Shown piece by piece: positions 53,079-62,158 of a stretch of DNA of 64,000 nt. This DNA comes from Vibrio hangzhouensis (lineage in GTDB: Bacteria > Pseudomonadota > Gammaproteobacteria > Enterobacterales > Vibrionaceae): assembly GCF_900107935.1 (NCBI RefSeq), contig NZ_FNVG01000017.1, forward strand, positions 1 through 64,000. The letters run 5' to 3'. Position numbers and translations under genes: made by a program. Numbering within the stretch: the stretch's first letter is position 1; each line of letters opens with the position of its first letter. The notes under the pieces were generated by a model that saw nothing but the letters and a program-made list of their open reading frames with translations, ran no database searches and was not told the DNA's origin.

Positions 53079-54452
53079 TTAAAATAGCTGCAACACAGAA
53101 TCGAACAGTTGGTTGGCAGTGCTAATGACTTTCATGTTGGCATTATGTGCATTGGCAAACGTCATCAGGTTAGCGGCTTCTTCATCACTGCTTACCGCGC
53201 TGACGTTGTCGCGTGCGGCGACCGATTGCTCAAACATCGACTGTTTGGCCTGATAGTCCGAATCTGCCTGTCTGGCTTTGATCGCCGTTTGACCGACCAT
53301 CGCAGTAAATGCATCATTAAGAGACAACGAACCAAGCCCTGAAATAGCAACCGGTTTGTTACTGATAGCGATCAGATCTTTCAAATTATCACTGTTACCC
53401 GGGTTACCATCCGCAGAGAAAGCCAGTTCATCCGCTTTGATATCGGTGATGTTGAGACTGGCTGCTGGGTTGGCAGGGTCATAAGTAAACAGGGGCGGCC
53501 CCGGATTACCATTCAGATCCACACCAGCCGCAAGTACAGCATTGAACTCGTCCGCTAAGTTACGAGCCATATCGTCGATGGCCTGCTGATAAGGCTTAAG
53601 CACATCTACCTGATAGTCATTGAGAGCACCTAGCTTGCCTCCCACATCCCCTTTGGCAGCAAAAGTTTGATTACCAAATTCGATTTGGATGTCGGCTAAA
53701 TATGGGTCGCTTGGATCGGGTACCGCTGTGATCTTACTGGCATCCGCCCCCATCACCAGTGGTTGACCCGATACAAGCGCCAACTGAATGCTGCCATCTG
53801 CCTGATCGGTGGTTTTCACTTCCATGATTTTTGACAGCTCACCGACGAGTGCATCGCGGGTATCCATCAGTTGTGCTGGATTGCCACCAGTCCCCTGCAT
53901 CTCCACTATCTGCTTATTCACATCAGCAATATTGCTCATCAGGCTGTTGGCCTGAGCAATAGCGGCATTGCGTTGGTCATGCACGTCTTTGTGCTGGTTG
54001 TGCAAAGATTCAGTTAGAGTATTGAAGCGGCGAGCCAAGGCTTCTGATTCATTAATCACCTGCTGGCGTAATGGGTTCGACTCTGGTTTAGTGGTCGCAT
54101 CATTGAGAGACGCAAACAGCGAATCCAAACCTGCCGACAGACTGAATCCGTCTGCCCCCAGCATGTTTTCTAACTGGCTCATGGCACTGGTGTACCCGGA
54201 CGCGTAATTGGCAGCACTGGCGGTTGACCAGGTCTGCTTCACCAGATATTGATCGGTCACGCGGCGAATGCTGGTCACCTCGACCCCCATACCCGCACTG
54301 TGTTTGTCGTATTTCCCCCCCGATAACGAAGCCATCATAGCTTGCTGTCGGCTGTAACCCGGAGTATTGATGTTGGCAACGTTCTGCGCAGTGACATCCA
54401 GTGCCACCCGGTTCGCATTCAGGCCAGAGAGCGCAATATTGACGAGATTCAT
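53079..54452 (-). CDS. flgK: Lateral hook-associated protein FlgK
   Basis: 457 aa. N-terminal rod/hook motif ALDVTAQNVANINTPGYSRQ and C-terminal EEAANLMTFANAHNANMKVI. It is the first junction protein (HAP1). Shorter than polar FlgK of vibrios (more than 600 aa), as usual for lateral paralogues. Confidence 0.95.
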   Translation of the reverse strand: MNLVNIALSGLNANRVALDVTAQNVANINTPGYSRQQAMMASLSGGKYDKHSAGMGVEVTSIRRVTDQYLVKQTWSTASAANYASGYTSAMSQLENMLGADGFSLSAGLDSLFASLNDATTKPESNPLRQQVINESEALARRFNTLTESLHNQHKDVHDQRNAAIAQANSLMSNIADVNKQIVEMQGTGGNPAQLMDTRDALVGELSKIMEVKTTDQADGSIQLALVSGQPLVMGADASKITAVPDPSDPYLADIQIEFGNQTFAAKGDVGGKLGALNDYQVDVLKPYQQAIDDMARNLADEFNAVLAAGVDLNGNPGPPLFTYDPANPAASLNITDIKADELAFSADGNPGNSDNLKDLIAISNKPVAISGLGSLSLNDAFTAMVGQTAIKARQADSDYQAKQSMFEQSVAARDNVSAVSSDEEAANLMTFANAHNANMKVISTANQLFDSVLQLF

Positions 54453-54457
54453 GATAA

Positions 54458-55012
54458 CTAGAGCTCCGTTGTTCTAATCAGAGACTGGGAAAATGCCATG
54501 GTAGTGGCGACTTCTTTAGGGGATTGCCTATAAAAGGCGACCGACTGTGTCTGGGAATTAACTGACTCAAGGGGTTCCGCGATCGCTTGCGTACCAACTT
54601 GTGACAATGGTTCCATATCGTTGGCAGGTTGCATCACGTTTGTTATCGCCGGGTCGAACTGCACTTCAAGATTAGACGAGGTTGACTGAGCCGGGCCGAG
54701 CTGTTTAACCAACATATCCGCAATGCCTGAGCTCTGTTTCTTGGCCATTTCAATCGCTAACTGACCATCATGCATATCACGGAATACCCCATGCTGCTGA
54801 GAGGAAAACGGACTGTCTTCATCGGCCAGCACATCGCTACTGCTGCGCATTTGTCTTAGCACCATTTGCAGAAACATGGCTTCGAACTGTCCCGCCACCT
54901 CTTGCAGAGCCCCCTGTTGGTCGCTGCTGTGTTTGATATTGGTCAGAGCCGCGTTGTCGTGATAAAGCACGCTGTTCATCTGCGTAGTGTCGTTCATCGC
55001 ATCTATATTCAT
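54458..55012 (-). CDS. flgJ: Lateral rod-binding protein FlgJ, lacking muramidase domain
   Basis: 184 aa. The N-terminal rod-cap domain (about 35-110: VAGQFEAMFLQMVLRQMR; HDGQLAIEMAKK) is intact. The C-terminal glucosaminidase domain of typical gamma-proteobacterial FlgJ (more than 300 aa) is missing; a Ser/Gln-rich tail replaces it. Another enzyme must open the peptidoglycan for the rod. Confidence 0.93.
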   Translation of the reverse strand: MNIDAMNDTTQMNSVLYHDNAALTNIKHSSDQQGALQEVAGQFEAMFLQMVLRQMRSSSDVLADEDSPFSSQQHGVFRDMHDGQLAIEMAKKQSSGIADMLVKQLGPAQSTSSNLEVQFDPAITNVMQPANDMEPLSQVGTQAIAEPLESVNSQTQSVAFYRQSPKEVATTMAFSQSLIRTTEL

Positions 55013-55021
55013 ACTCAGCTC

Positions 55022-56143
55022 CTAAATCACGACCAGTTCAGCATTGAGGGCACCGGCCTCATGCAGCGCTTGCAAAATAGACATCAAATCCGTCGGAGTT
55101 GCGCCCAAACTGTTGACAGCATTGACGATGGTATTGAGTTCGGTTCCTTCCGGCCAAATCACCATCTGTGCCTGATCTTCGTTGATGTTTATCTTCGATT
55201 GATCCACCACCACAGTATCACCATCAGCAAAGGCATTAGGCTGACTCACTTTCTGCGATTCGGTTATCGAAACGGTCAGGTTTCCGTGGCTCACTGCAGC
55301 CTCGGTCACTTTGACGTTCTTACCGACCACCACAGTTCCTGTGCGCGAGTTGAAGACAATACGCGCAGGTTTGCGCCCTTCAACCACACTCATCTCTTCC
55401 AGCATGGACATCATGGTCACTCGTTGCTGACTGTCTTTAGGCGCGCGCATGTCCACGCGCACTTTATTGACGGCAATCGCCACATCCGGACCAAAGGTAC
55501 TGTTGATCTCCCGGGCAATGTTCTTCGCCGTGGTGAAGCTGGCCTTGCGCAGGTTCAGAGTGATCTGCGAACGCGAGTTGAAATCCGACGGGATCTCACG
55601 CTCCAGTGTCGCACCGTTCGGTACACGCCCCGCTGTTGGGGTGTTTACCGCGACCTTAGAGCCACTGCGCCCTTCCGCTGATACACCACCAACCACGACG
55701 TTGCCCTGAGCTACGGCATACACCTCGCCATCCACGCCGCGCAACGGAGTAAGCAACAGCGTGCCGCCTCTAAGACTTTTGGCGTCACCGATAGAGGACA
55801 CCACAACATCCAGCATTTGCCCCGGGCCTGCCATAGGATCGACGGTAGCGGTAACACTCACAGAAGCCACATTACGCAACTTAGGATTGGCATCGTCACC
55901 AATCTGCACCCCGAATTGGCGTAGCATATTGGTGATGGACTGAGCGGTGAACTTCACCTGATTTCGGTCCCCTTGACCATCAAGGCCCACGACCAGTCCA
56001 TAGCCCACTAACTGGTTACTACGAACCCCCTGAACATCGACCAAATCCATAATGGGAATTTCCACTTCCGCTTTCGCGACGGGCATCATGCCCAATGCAA
56101 AAGCCAGAAAAATCGACGTGAAAAAATAGCGTTGTTTTGTCAT
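55022..56143 (-). CDS. flgI: Lateral flagellar P-ring protein FlgI
   Basis: 373 aa. Signal peptide (about 1-25, PVAKAE), then the FlgI core (VQGVRSNQLVGYGLVVGLDGQGD; ITLNLRKASF; PTDLMSILQALHEAGAL at the end). Forms the peptidoglycan bushing. The ATG at 56143 overlaps the flgH stop by one base; a longer frame from 56158 is not needed. Confidence 0.96.
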   Translation of the reverse strand: MTKQRYFFTSIFLAFALGMMPVAKAEVEIPIMDLVDVQGVRSNQLVGYGLVVGLDGQGDRNQVKFTAQSITNMLRQFGVQIGDDANPKLRNVASVSVTATVDPMAGPGQMLDVVVSSIGDAKSLRGGTLLLTPLRGVDGEVYAVAQGNVVVGGVSAEGRSGSKVAVNTPTAGRVPNGATLEREIPSDFNSRSQITLNLRKASFTTAKNIAREINSTFGPDVAIAVNKVRVDMRAPKDSQQRVTMMSMLEEMSVVEGRKPARIVFNSRTGTVVVGKNVKVTEAAVSHGNLTVSITESQKVSQPNAFADGDTVVVDQSKININEDQAQMVIWPEGTELNTIVNAVNSLGATPTDLMSILQALHEAGALNAELVVI

Positions 56144-56817
56144 TAGAACGGCATCCATGGGCTGGTGAAGAATTGAGTGAGCCAGCCAGCAGAGTTACTG
56201 TCTGCCAGAGCACCACGGCCAGAGTAGGTAATACGGGCATCACCGATTCGGTGCGAGTAAACCTGGTTGTAACGATCGACATCATCGACACGGACGATGC
56301 CTGTTACACGAATAAATTCATCGCCCTGATTGAGACGAATCCATTTTTCGCCGCTGATACGCAGCACTCCGTTGGGCAGCACTTCATGTACCGTCACCGT
56401 AATGGCGCCTTCCAGTTTATTGCCCTGCGAACTGGCAGCACTGCCATCAAAGGCGCGTGAACCATTCAAACCCACGGCAGTTTCATTCAGCGTAGTACCA
56501 CCAATGGTTGCGGCGCTGAAATCGACATTGGAAGACTTGCCAAACTTGGTGTCAGCTTTTTTACTCGACTGCGTTTCTTCCACCAGCAAAACAGTCAGCA
56601 CATCACCGATACGGTACGCACGGCGATCCTGGAATAACGTGAGGTTATACTGGTGGCGATACAGACTGCCCCCCGTGGCCTCCGGTAACGCATAATTCAG
56701 CTCTGGTGGTGCATACTTCTGCTCATCCGGCTCAGGCGGTACAAACTCGGGACGAGCTGCACATCCGGTCAACACCAGTAACCCTATTACCATCCACCAT
56801 CGAGAAAGCCATTTCAT
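56143..56817 (-). CDS. flgH: Lateral flagellar L-ring lipoprotein FlgH
   Basis: 224 aa. Lipoprotein signal with lipobox VLTGC (Cys about 19), then the FlgH core (YRIGDVLTVLLVEET; NGVLRISGEKWIRLNQGDEFIRVTG, split here). Outer-membrane ring. ATG 56817 has AAAGGA upstream; the in-frame ATG at 56835 overlaps that site and is less likely. Confidence 0.95.
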   Translation of the reverse strand: MKWLSRWWMVIGLLVLTGCAARPEFVPPEPDEQKYAPPELNYALPEATGGSLYRHQYNLTLFQDRRAYRIGDVLTVLLVEETQSSKKADTKFGKSSNVDFSAATIGGTTLNETAVGLNGSRAFDGSAASSQGNKLEGAITVTVHEVLPNGVLRISGEKWIRLNQGDEFIRVTGIVRVDDVDRYNQVYSHRIGDARITYSGRGALADSNSAGWLTQFFTSPWMPF

Positions 56818-56862
56818 GCCACTATTTCCTTTCACGTTAACTCCCAGTACTGCTGTTGATGG

Positions 56863-57648
56863 TTAGATTGATTGTGCAACGAACTTGAGCATGTCATCAG
56901 CCGCTGAAACTACTTTGGCATTCATTTCGTAAGCACGTTGAGTGGTGATCATATCCACCATCTCTTCTACCACTTGTACGTTCGAGCCTTCCAGAGCCCC
57001 TTGCTTGATGCTCCCAGCCCCCTCTTCGCCGGCAATCAGTTCTTCAGCCTGACCACTGGCTTCAGTTTCTTTGAACAGGTTGCCTCCGATGGCTTCAAGA
57101 CCCGCTGGGTTAACGAATTTCGCCAGGGTGATTTGCCCAAGATTCTGCGGCGCCGGCCCGTCTGCTGTGGTGGTGGTCACCGTGCCATCGACACCGACCG
57201 ACAGGGTTAACGCATTGTCCGGAATCTGAATTTGCGGCTCCAATGGCAGACCCTGGCTATTCACCATCAGACCTTCGGAGTTGACATGAAACTGACCATT
57301 TCGGGTATACATGATCTGACCGTCAGAGTTTTCAATCTGGAAAAAGCCTTGCCCCATCACGGCTAAATCCAGCTCTTGCCCGGTATTTTGCGCGCTACCC
57401 TGAGTGAACACTTTCTGAGTGCCCACCACACGTACACCGCTACCCAACTGCATGCCCGTTGGCAATTGGTTGACCTGATCTACCTGAGCACCTGGCTGGC
57501 GCTGAATGCTGTAAAACAGATCTTCAAACACCACACGGTCGCGCTTGAAGCCTACCGTATTCACGTTTGCCAGGTTGTTTGAGATCGCCGTCATCTTGGT
57601 ATCTTGGGCGGCCATCCCTGTTTTACTGACCCATAATGCTGAATGCAT
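56863..57648 (-). CDS. flgG: Lateral flagellar distal rod protein FlgG
   Basis: 261 aa. N-terminal ISNNLANVNTVGFKRDR, middle GQGFFQIENSDGQIMYTRNG, C-terminal EMVDMITTQRAYEMNAKV: the full flagellar rod/hook set. Length equals canonical FlgG. Confidence 0.96.
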   Translation of the reverse strand: MHSALWVSKTGMAAQDTKMTAISNNLANVNTVGFKRDRVVFEDLFYSIQRQPGAQVDQVNQLPTGMQLGSGVRVVGTQKVFTQGSAQNTGQELDLAVMGQGFFQIENSDGQIMYTRNGQFHVNSEGLMVNSQGLPLEPQIQIPDNALTLSVGVDGTVTTTTADGPAPQNLGQITLAKFVNPAGLEAIGGNLFKETEASGQAEELIAGEEGAGSIKQGALEGSNVQVVEEMVDMITTQRAYEMNAKVVSAADDMLKFVAQSI

Positions 57649-57670
57649 GATTACTCCTTTGCGCGCGAGA

Positions 57671-58402
57671 TTAACTCGCGCTCATTAATTTGTTTCCAGA
57701 TTGCGCAAGTGTTTCCGCTGTTTTCATCATGCGGATTTGCATCTCAAAGTTGCGGGTAAGTGACATCACACTGAGCAATTCATCAATGGCTGACACGTTA
57801 CTGCCTTCAATGTGCTCAGGAGCCAGATTTACGGTGGCATCCGCAGCAAAAGGCTGGCCATCAAGGCTGTGCAGCAAACTGTCACTCTCTTTTTGCAGTT
57901 GATTTCTCTCCGGCTTTACCAGCTTCAGAGTGCCGACTTCCACTTCCGCGCCGCCTCCCGGTGGAATAACGCTGACCCGGCCACGCTCACTGATTTCTAC
58001 CTTCTGGAATTCCGGTAGAACCATCGGACCGTTATCACCGATGACAGGGAAACCATTGATACTCATCGCACCCAGTTCATTCACTTTGATATTACCGGCA
58101 CGGGTATAGGCTTCGTTGCCTGCAGGTGTCTGAACACTGATGTAACCTTCACCCATAATGGCGATATCCAGTGCCCGACCCGTTTTCACTACATCGCCAG
58201 AATCAAAGCGCGTCGCAGCAGAGTTGGTGACAACCATGGTGCGTCCATCAAAGCCTGAACCTTGCAGCGGAATGCTTTTCACGCGTTCCATATCGGCGCG
58301 AAAACCGGCCGTATCGGCATTCGATAAGTTATTGGAGCGAACGTGCTGCGCCTTGAGTACGCGACTCGCTCCGGTTGTGGCTGTGAATAACAAGCTATCC
58401 AT
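57671..58402 (-). CDS. flgF: Lateral flagellar proximal rod protein FlgF
   Basis: 243 aa. RSNNLSNADTAGFRADMERV at the N-terminus, GEGYISVQTPAGNEAYTRAG in the middle, and ELLSVMSLTRNFEMQIRMMK at the end mark the FlgF rod protein. Lies between flgE and flgG in standard order. Confidence 0.95.
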   Translation of the reverse strand: MDSLLFTATTGASRVLKAQHVRSNNLSNADTAGFRADMERVKSIPLQGSGFDGRTMVVTNSAATRFDSGDVVKTGRALDIAIMGEGYISVQTPAGNEAYTRAGNIKVNELGAMSINGFPVIGDNGPMVLPEFQKVEISERGRVSVIPPGGGAEVEVGTLKLVKPERNQLQKESDSLLHSLDGQPFAADATVNLAPEHIEGSNVSAIDELLSVMSLTRNFEMQIRMMKTAETLAQSGNKLMSAS

Positions 58403-58413
58403 GCGCTAACTTC

Positions 58414-59610
58414 CTATACCGCGTTGAACAGGGCTTGAGTCAGCTTGTCAGACGTCGAAATCGTCTTCGCATTCGCTTGGTAGTTGCGCTGAGCCGTCAT
58501 CAGGTTCACCAGTTCAGAGGTCAGATCGACGTTAGAGCCTTCCAGCGCTCCCGGCGTCAGATCACCTAACACGCCTGTACCTGGCGTCCCCATCACTGGT
58601 GCGCCTGAGCTGTAGCTCTGAGTCCAGGCCGTTCCATTGGTCTTCGCCAGACCTTGAGGGTTGGCAAAGTTTGCTAAAATGACTTGTCCTTGCAATTGAG
58701 ACTGGCCGTTGGTGTAAGTCGCAAACAGCATGCCGTTGTCTTCCACTCGAACCCCTGCCAGTTCACCCGAGGTATAACCGTTAGGATTGTTGGTGCTCAC
58801 GCCAAATGCGGCGCCAAATTGTGTGCTGCCAGCCAGACTGATATCGATGCTCATGGCATTGGCACCCGGAGCCGGGAAAGCGACGTTGAAGGAACCGGCT
58901 GGTGACGCCAAGGTACCATCGGTATTAAAAGTCACAGGTACGGTTTGTACTGGCGTGCTGCCACCATCCACCTGCACATTGACTTCCCAGGTGTTATCAG
59001 CCGTTTTGGTGAAGTACTGAGTCACCGTGTGTGAGTTGCCCAGTGAGTCATACACTTTCGAGGTGTAAGAAGAGTTAAATGAGTTGGGATCAGCAGGGTC
59101 AAACGGATTGACCGCCTGATCTATCACATCGGAGCTGGCATCAAAATTGGCCACAAAATCCAGCTTGTCCGTCGCTTTCGCCGCCAGTGAGGAAGTGCTG
59201 ATCTGCAGATCGCCGACCGAACCTGTCAGCAGGTTATTGTTGCTGTCGACGCTGTAGCCCTGAAGTTTTGCCCCTGTGTTACCGACAACATAGTTGTTTT
59301 TATCGGTACCGAATACGCCCGCGCGGGTATACAAAGTCTGGCCCATATGGTCTTTGGTCACGAAAAAGCCGTTGCCATTGATCGCCATATCCATAGAGCG
59401 ACCCGTGCCCGACACTGAACCATTCTTGTCGAAATTCTGAGAAATCGCCGCGACTTCCACCCCACCAGGTTGCATGCCGTTGTAGACTGCGGAGAATTCA
59501 GTACGTGACTGTTTAAAACCATACGTGGAAGCGTTGGCAATGTTATGGCTGATTGTATTTAGCTGAGTATTGGTGGCGTCCAGGCCACTTAATGCAATAT
59601 TAAAGCTCAT
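58414..59610 (-). CDS. flgE: Lateral flagellar hook protein FlgE
   Basis: 398 aa. N-terminal NIALSGLDATNTQLNTISHN, NGNGFFVTKDHMGQTLYTRAG, C-terminal NVDLTSELVNLMTAQRNYQA. Forms the universal joint. Central Asn/Thr/Gly-rich domain as usual. Confidence 0.96.
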   Translation of the reverse strand: MSFNIALSGLDATNTQLNTISHNIANASTYGFKQSRTEFSAVYNGMQPGGVEVAAISQNFDKNGSVSGTGRSMDMAINGNGFFVTKDHMGQTLYTRAGVFGTDKNNYVVGNTGAKLQGYSVDSNNNLLTGSVGDLQISTSSLAAKATDKLDFVANFDASSDVIDQAVNPFDPADPNSFNSSYTSKVYDSLGNSHTVTQYFTKTADNTWEVNVQVDGGSTPVQTVPVTFNTDGTLASPAGSFNVAFPAPGANAMSIDISLAGSTQFGAAFGVSTNNPNGYTSGELAGVRVEDNGMLFATYTNGQSQLQGQVILANFANPQGLAKTNGTAWTQSYSSGAPVMGTPGTGVLGDLTPGALEGSNVDLTSELVNLMTAQRNYQANAKTISTSDKLTQALFNAV

Positions 59611-59654
59611 AATGTCCTCTGATTCTGATTATTTTTCTCGTTAGAATGTGAGCG

Positions 59655-60332
59655 CTATGCGCCGAACTGACTGATTTTGTAGAACGGTACGCTGCCTACT
59701 CCGGCAACATTCACCATGGCAGCGCCGCCGGTACTAGGAATACGCACTTGCTGGACTTCCCCTGCCAATAACAGGTTCGGACTCGCTTGCCCTTCCTGTA
59801 CTTCGACAGACACGGTGTAATTACCCGGTTTCAAGCCCAGCTCTTCCGGGTCAATGTTGAAATCCACATCACCCGCGGGGTGTGCACCAAGAGGCACTTT
59901 GGTTTTCTGGCCAAACTCATCTTCCACCACTAAAGTGACCTGATTAGAAGGATGCTCCAGCTCGATTCGTCCCTTTTGAGTCCCTTCAGCCAGTTCAAAT
60001 TCATTGCCGCTGACGTACACGGTCTGACCCACCAGCCCCGCTGTCGATAACACTTGCATGTTGTCGAGCAGAACCATGCTGTTTTGCATCAGCATGGACA
60101 TATTTTCAGTACTTTGTACCTGAGAGAATTGCGCCAGTTGGCTGACATACTCAGTACCATCCAGTGGATTCAAAGGGTCCTGATTCTGGATTTGTGCCAC
60201 CATCAAGGTGATGAATTCGTTTTGCAGCGAGCTTGCACTGTTCATATCTTGCGGGTTAGCCGCGATCCCCGGATTACTCTGGGTTGTCGTTGGCGTATCC
60301 GTGTCCAGCGCAGTAAATTGAGCAATACTCAT
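59655..60332 (-). CDS. flgD: Lateral flagellar hook-capping protein FlgD
   Basis: 225 aa. The diagnostic motif LQNEFITLMVAQIQNQDPLN is near residues 36-55, followed by a Tudor/FnIII-like C-terminal domain. Scaffold for hook assembly. Its ATG overlaps the flgC stop by one base. Confidence 0.95.
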   Translation of the reverse strand: MSIAQFTALDTDTPTTTQSNPGIAANPQDMNSASSLQNEFITLMVAQIQNQDPLNPLDGTEYVSQLAQFSQVQSTENMSMLMQNSMVLLDNMQVLSTAGLVGQTVYVSGNEFELAEGTQKGRIELEHPSNQVTLVVEDEFGQKTKVPLGAHPAGDVDFNIDPEELGLKPGNYTVSVEVQEGQASPNLLLAGEVQQVRIPSTGGAAMVNVAGVGSVPFYKISQFGA

Positions 60333-60766
60333 TAGCGTCCTTCTCCTAATCTCAGCAGCCCTTGCTGCATGCTTTTCACATTCGCCAGCACTTCCACATT
60401 GGTCTCGAAACTGCGCGTCGCCGACATCATGTCTGCCATTTCCGCCACCACATCGACACCAGGGTAATAGACGTAACCCTCTTCGTTGGCTAGCGGGTTA
60501 TTGGGTTCAAATCTTTGTTCAGCCTTGGCGTCACTTTGCACCACATCGACAATTCGCACTTCCGCATTGGGGTAGACATTTTGGCCTGCGGCCAGCTGAG
60601 TCTGGCTATACACCGTGGCAAACACAGGTTTTAGTGCTTTGTAGGCATCGTCCGGGTTCGCTGACACTGCATCAGCATTCGCCAGGTTACTGGCTACCGT
60701 GTTGAGACGAACGGTTTGCGCTGTCATTGCCGAGCCCGCGATGGAATAGATATCAGTGAATGACAT
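60332..60766 (-). CDS. flgC: Lateral flagellar proximal rod protein FlgC
   Basis: 144 aa. NTVASNLANADAVSANPDDA near the N-terminus and EMADMMSATRSFETNVEVL near the C-terminus are the FlgC signatures. Only 2 bp after flgB. Confidence 0.95.
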   Translation of the reverse strand: MSFTDIYSIAGSAMTAQTVRLNTVASNLANADAVSANPDDAYKALKPVFATVYSQTQLAAGQNVYPNAEVRIVDVVQSDAKAEQRFEPNNPLANEEGYVYYPGVDVVAEMADMMSATRSFETNVEVLANVKSMQQGLLRLGEGR

Positions 60767-60768
60767 GA

Positions 60769-61131
60769 TTAACGTCCCTCTATCGCTTTAGCCAGACCAC
60801 TGAATTTCATATTCATAAACGTCAGGCTGGTTTGAAAATCCATGTTGTTTTGCGTGAATTTGGCTTGCTCCACGCCCAGTTCTACCGTGTTGCCATCTTT
60901 ACTGTTCTGATATGGCACAGAATACTTGGTTGAAACGTCCAGCTTCGGTGTTGTCGCGTGCACACCATTTGGATTGGCCTGCTTCATAACCGTGGTAAAA
61001 CTCAAGTCTTTGGCCAGGTATCCAGGCGTATCGACATTTGCTAAGTTACTAGCAAGCACCTTGGTACGCTGAACCCGAAAGTTGAGTGCCTCTGGGTGAA
61101 CCCCTAATGCACTGTCAAAACTGATTGCCAT
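60769..61131 (-). CDS. flgB: Lateral flagellar proximal rod protein FlgB
   Basis: 120 aa from ATG 61131 (MAISFDSALGVHPEAL) with AAGGA 8 nt upstream. VLASNLANVDTPGYLAKDLSF and the C-terminal FMNMKFSGLAKAIEGR are typical. The open frame extends 111 codons further upstream through flgA on the other strand, but this has no support. First gene of the flgBCDEFGHIJKL operon. Confidence 0.96.
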   Translation of the reverse strand: MAISFDSALGVHPEALNFRVQRTKVLASNLANVDTPGYLAKDLSFTTVMKQANPNGVHATTPKLDVSTKYSVPYQNSKDGNTVELGVEQAKFTQNNMDFQTSLTFMNMKFSGLAKAIEGR

Positions 61132-61168
61132 GTCTCTGTCCTTAAATGGGCGAAGTACTAAGGGGTAT

Positions 61169-61184
61169 AACAAGATACATGCCA
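61169..61184 (-). promoter_or_regulatory. Candidate sigma-54 promoter for flgB
   Basis: Minus strand TGGCAT (61179-61184), 5-bp spacer GTATC, TTGTT (61169-61173), about 38 bp before the flgB start. The -24 GG is kept; the -12 GC is GT. LafK is the likely activator. The same 130 bp must also hold the flgA promoter. Confidence 0.5.
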
Positions 61185-61263
61185 ATTTTTTTATAAAGCA
61201 AAAACAATGACTTATACAAAAAACAGGAAGCGAAACTTCCGTTTCACGGAAGCCAGAACAGGG

Positions 61264-61986
61264 ATGAGGAAGTGGGTCGGAAGCATTGTGATATTGCTCG
61301 CAACGTGGTCTGGATACGCTGCCGAAGAAGCCAAAATGACCACCCAAGCGCTCGAGACTGCGGTCCATCTTTCGCTGCAAGAAGAAATTCAACGAGTCGC
61401 CCAGCAGCAAAACTGGCAGCACCATCAGATGCATCTCGTGATATTCGTTCCAGAGTCTGCAAAACATCTGGCACGGTGTCAGGGGCCGCTAATTGTTTCC
61501 AGCCGTGACAACCAGACCTTGCCCGTTGGCAACTTAAAGCGAAGTGTAAGCTGTCAGGATGGATTCAATGATTGGCGCATCAACACCAGCGCAAAAGTAA
61601 CCCTTTCCGTGCCAGTTGCTGTTGCGACCACCACACTGAATCGCAACAGTCAAATCAATGCCAACTCCGTTAAACTGGAAACCCGAACCCTCACCCGGGC
61701 TATCCATTTTGTGCCAGAGCTCTCCCAGTTGATCGGTAAACAGGTATCAAGACGCATGCGCTCTGGCCAGATCATTGATGCCAGTTTTGTCTCTAACCCA
61801 CCACTGGTCGAGAAAGGCAACGAGGTAGTGATTATTGCTGCCAAAGGCAAGCTCAATGCCAGCACCAAGGGCATTGCTCTGGAAAACGGTGGAGCAGGAG
61901 AACAGATAGATGTGCAGAATAGTCAATCAAAGCAGGTGATTCGTGCCGTAGTGACTGGCTTGAATCAAGTTCATACGCAATTCTGA
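61264..61986 (+). CDS. flgA: Lateral flagellar P-ring chaperone FlgA
   Basis: 240 aa from ATG 61264, which gives a normal signal peptide (MRKWVGSIVILLATWSGYAA). The C-terminal SAF-type domain has the FlgA pattern (NRNSQINANSVKLETR, QVSRRMRSGQIIDAS). It assists FlgI assembly in the periplasm. An in-frame ATG at 61207 would add 19 basic residues ahead of the signal. Divergent from flgB; in other lateral systems flgM and flgN follow flgA, but here they do not. Confidence 0.9.
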   Translation: MRKWVGSIVILLATWSGYAAEEAKMTTQALETAVHLSLQEEIQRVAQQQNWQHHQMHLVIFVPESAKHLARCQGPLIVSSRDNQTLPVGNLKRSVSCQDGFNDWRINTSAKVTLSVPVAVATTTLNRNSQINANSVKLETRTLTRAIHFVPELSQLIGKQVSRRMRSGQIIDASFVSNPPLVEKGNEVVIIAAKGKLNASTKGIALENGGAGEQIDVQNSQSKQVIRAVVTGLNQVHTQF

Positions 61987-62158
61987 GCACAGGTCAACAC
62001 ACCCAATTCAGCCAAACCCATAACCGACACCAATGGTTACCGTTTGTCATATTGTTAAATTTGAACACGGGTTCCAAAAGTCACGCCAGTCGTTTTATTG
62101 CAGCAAGTTATCGTAGAAGAAAAACAACGCTTATTTCAATAAAACAAAAGTGGTGGTT

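Noticed and set aside
54866..55681. 271-aa plus-strand open frame
   Set aside because: His/Arg-rich shadow of flgI and flgJ, which are unmistakable on the other strand.
61132..61467. Long N-terminal extension of flgB open frame
   Set aside because: It runs antisense through the flgA signal peptide and coding region; FlgB starts naturally at 61131 with a good ribosome-binding site.
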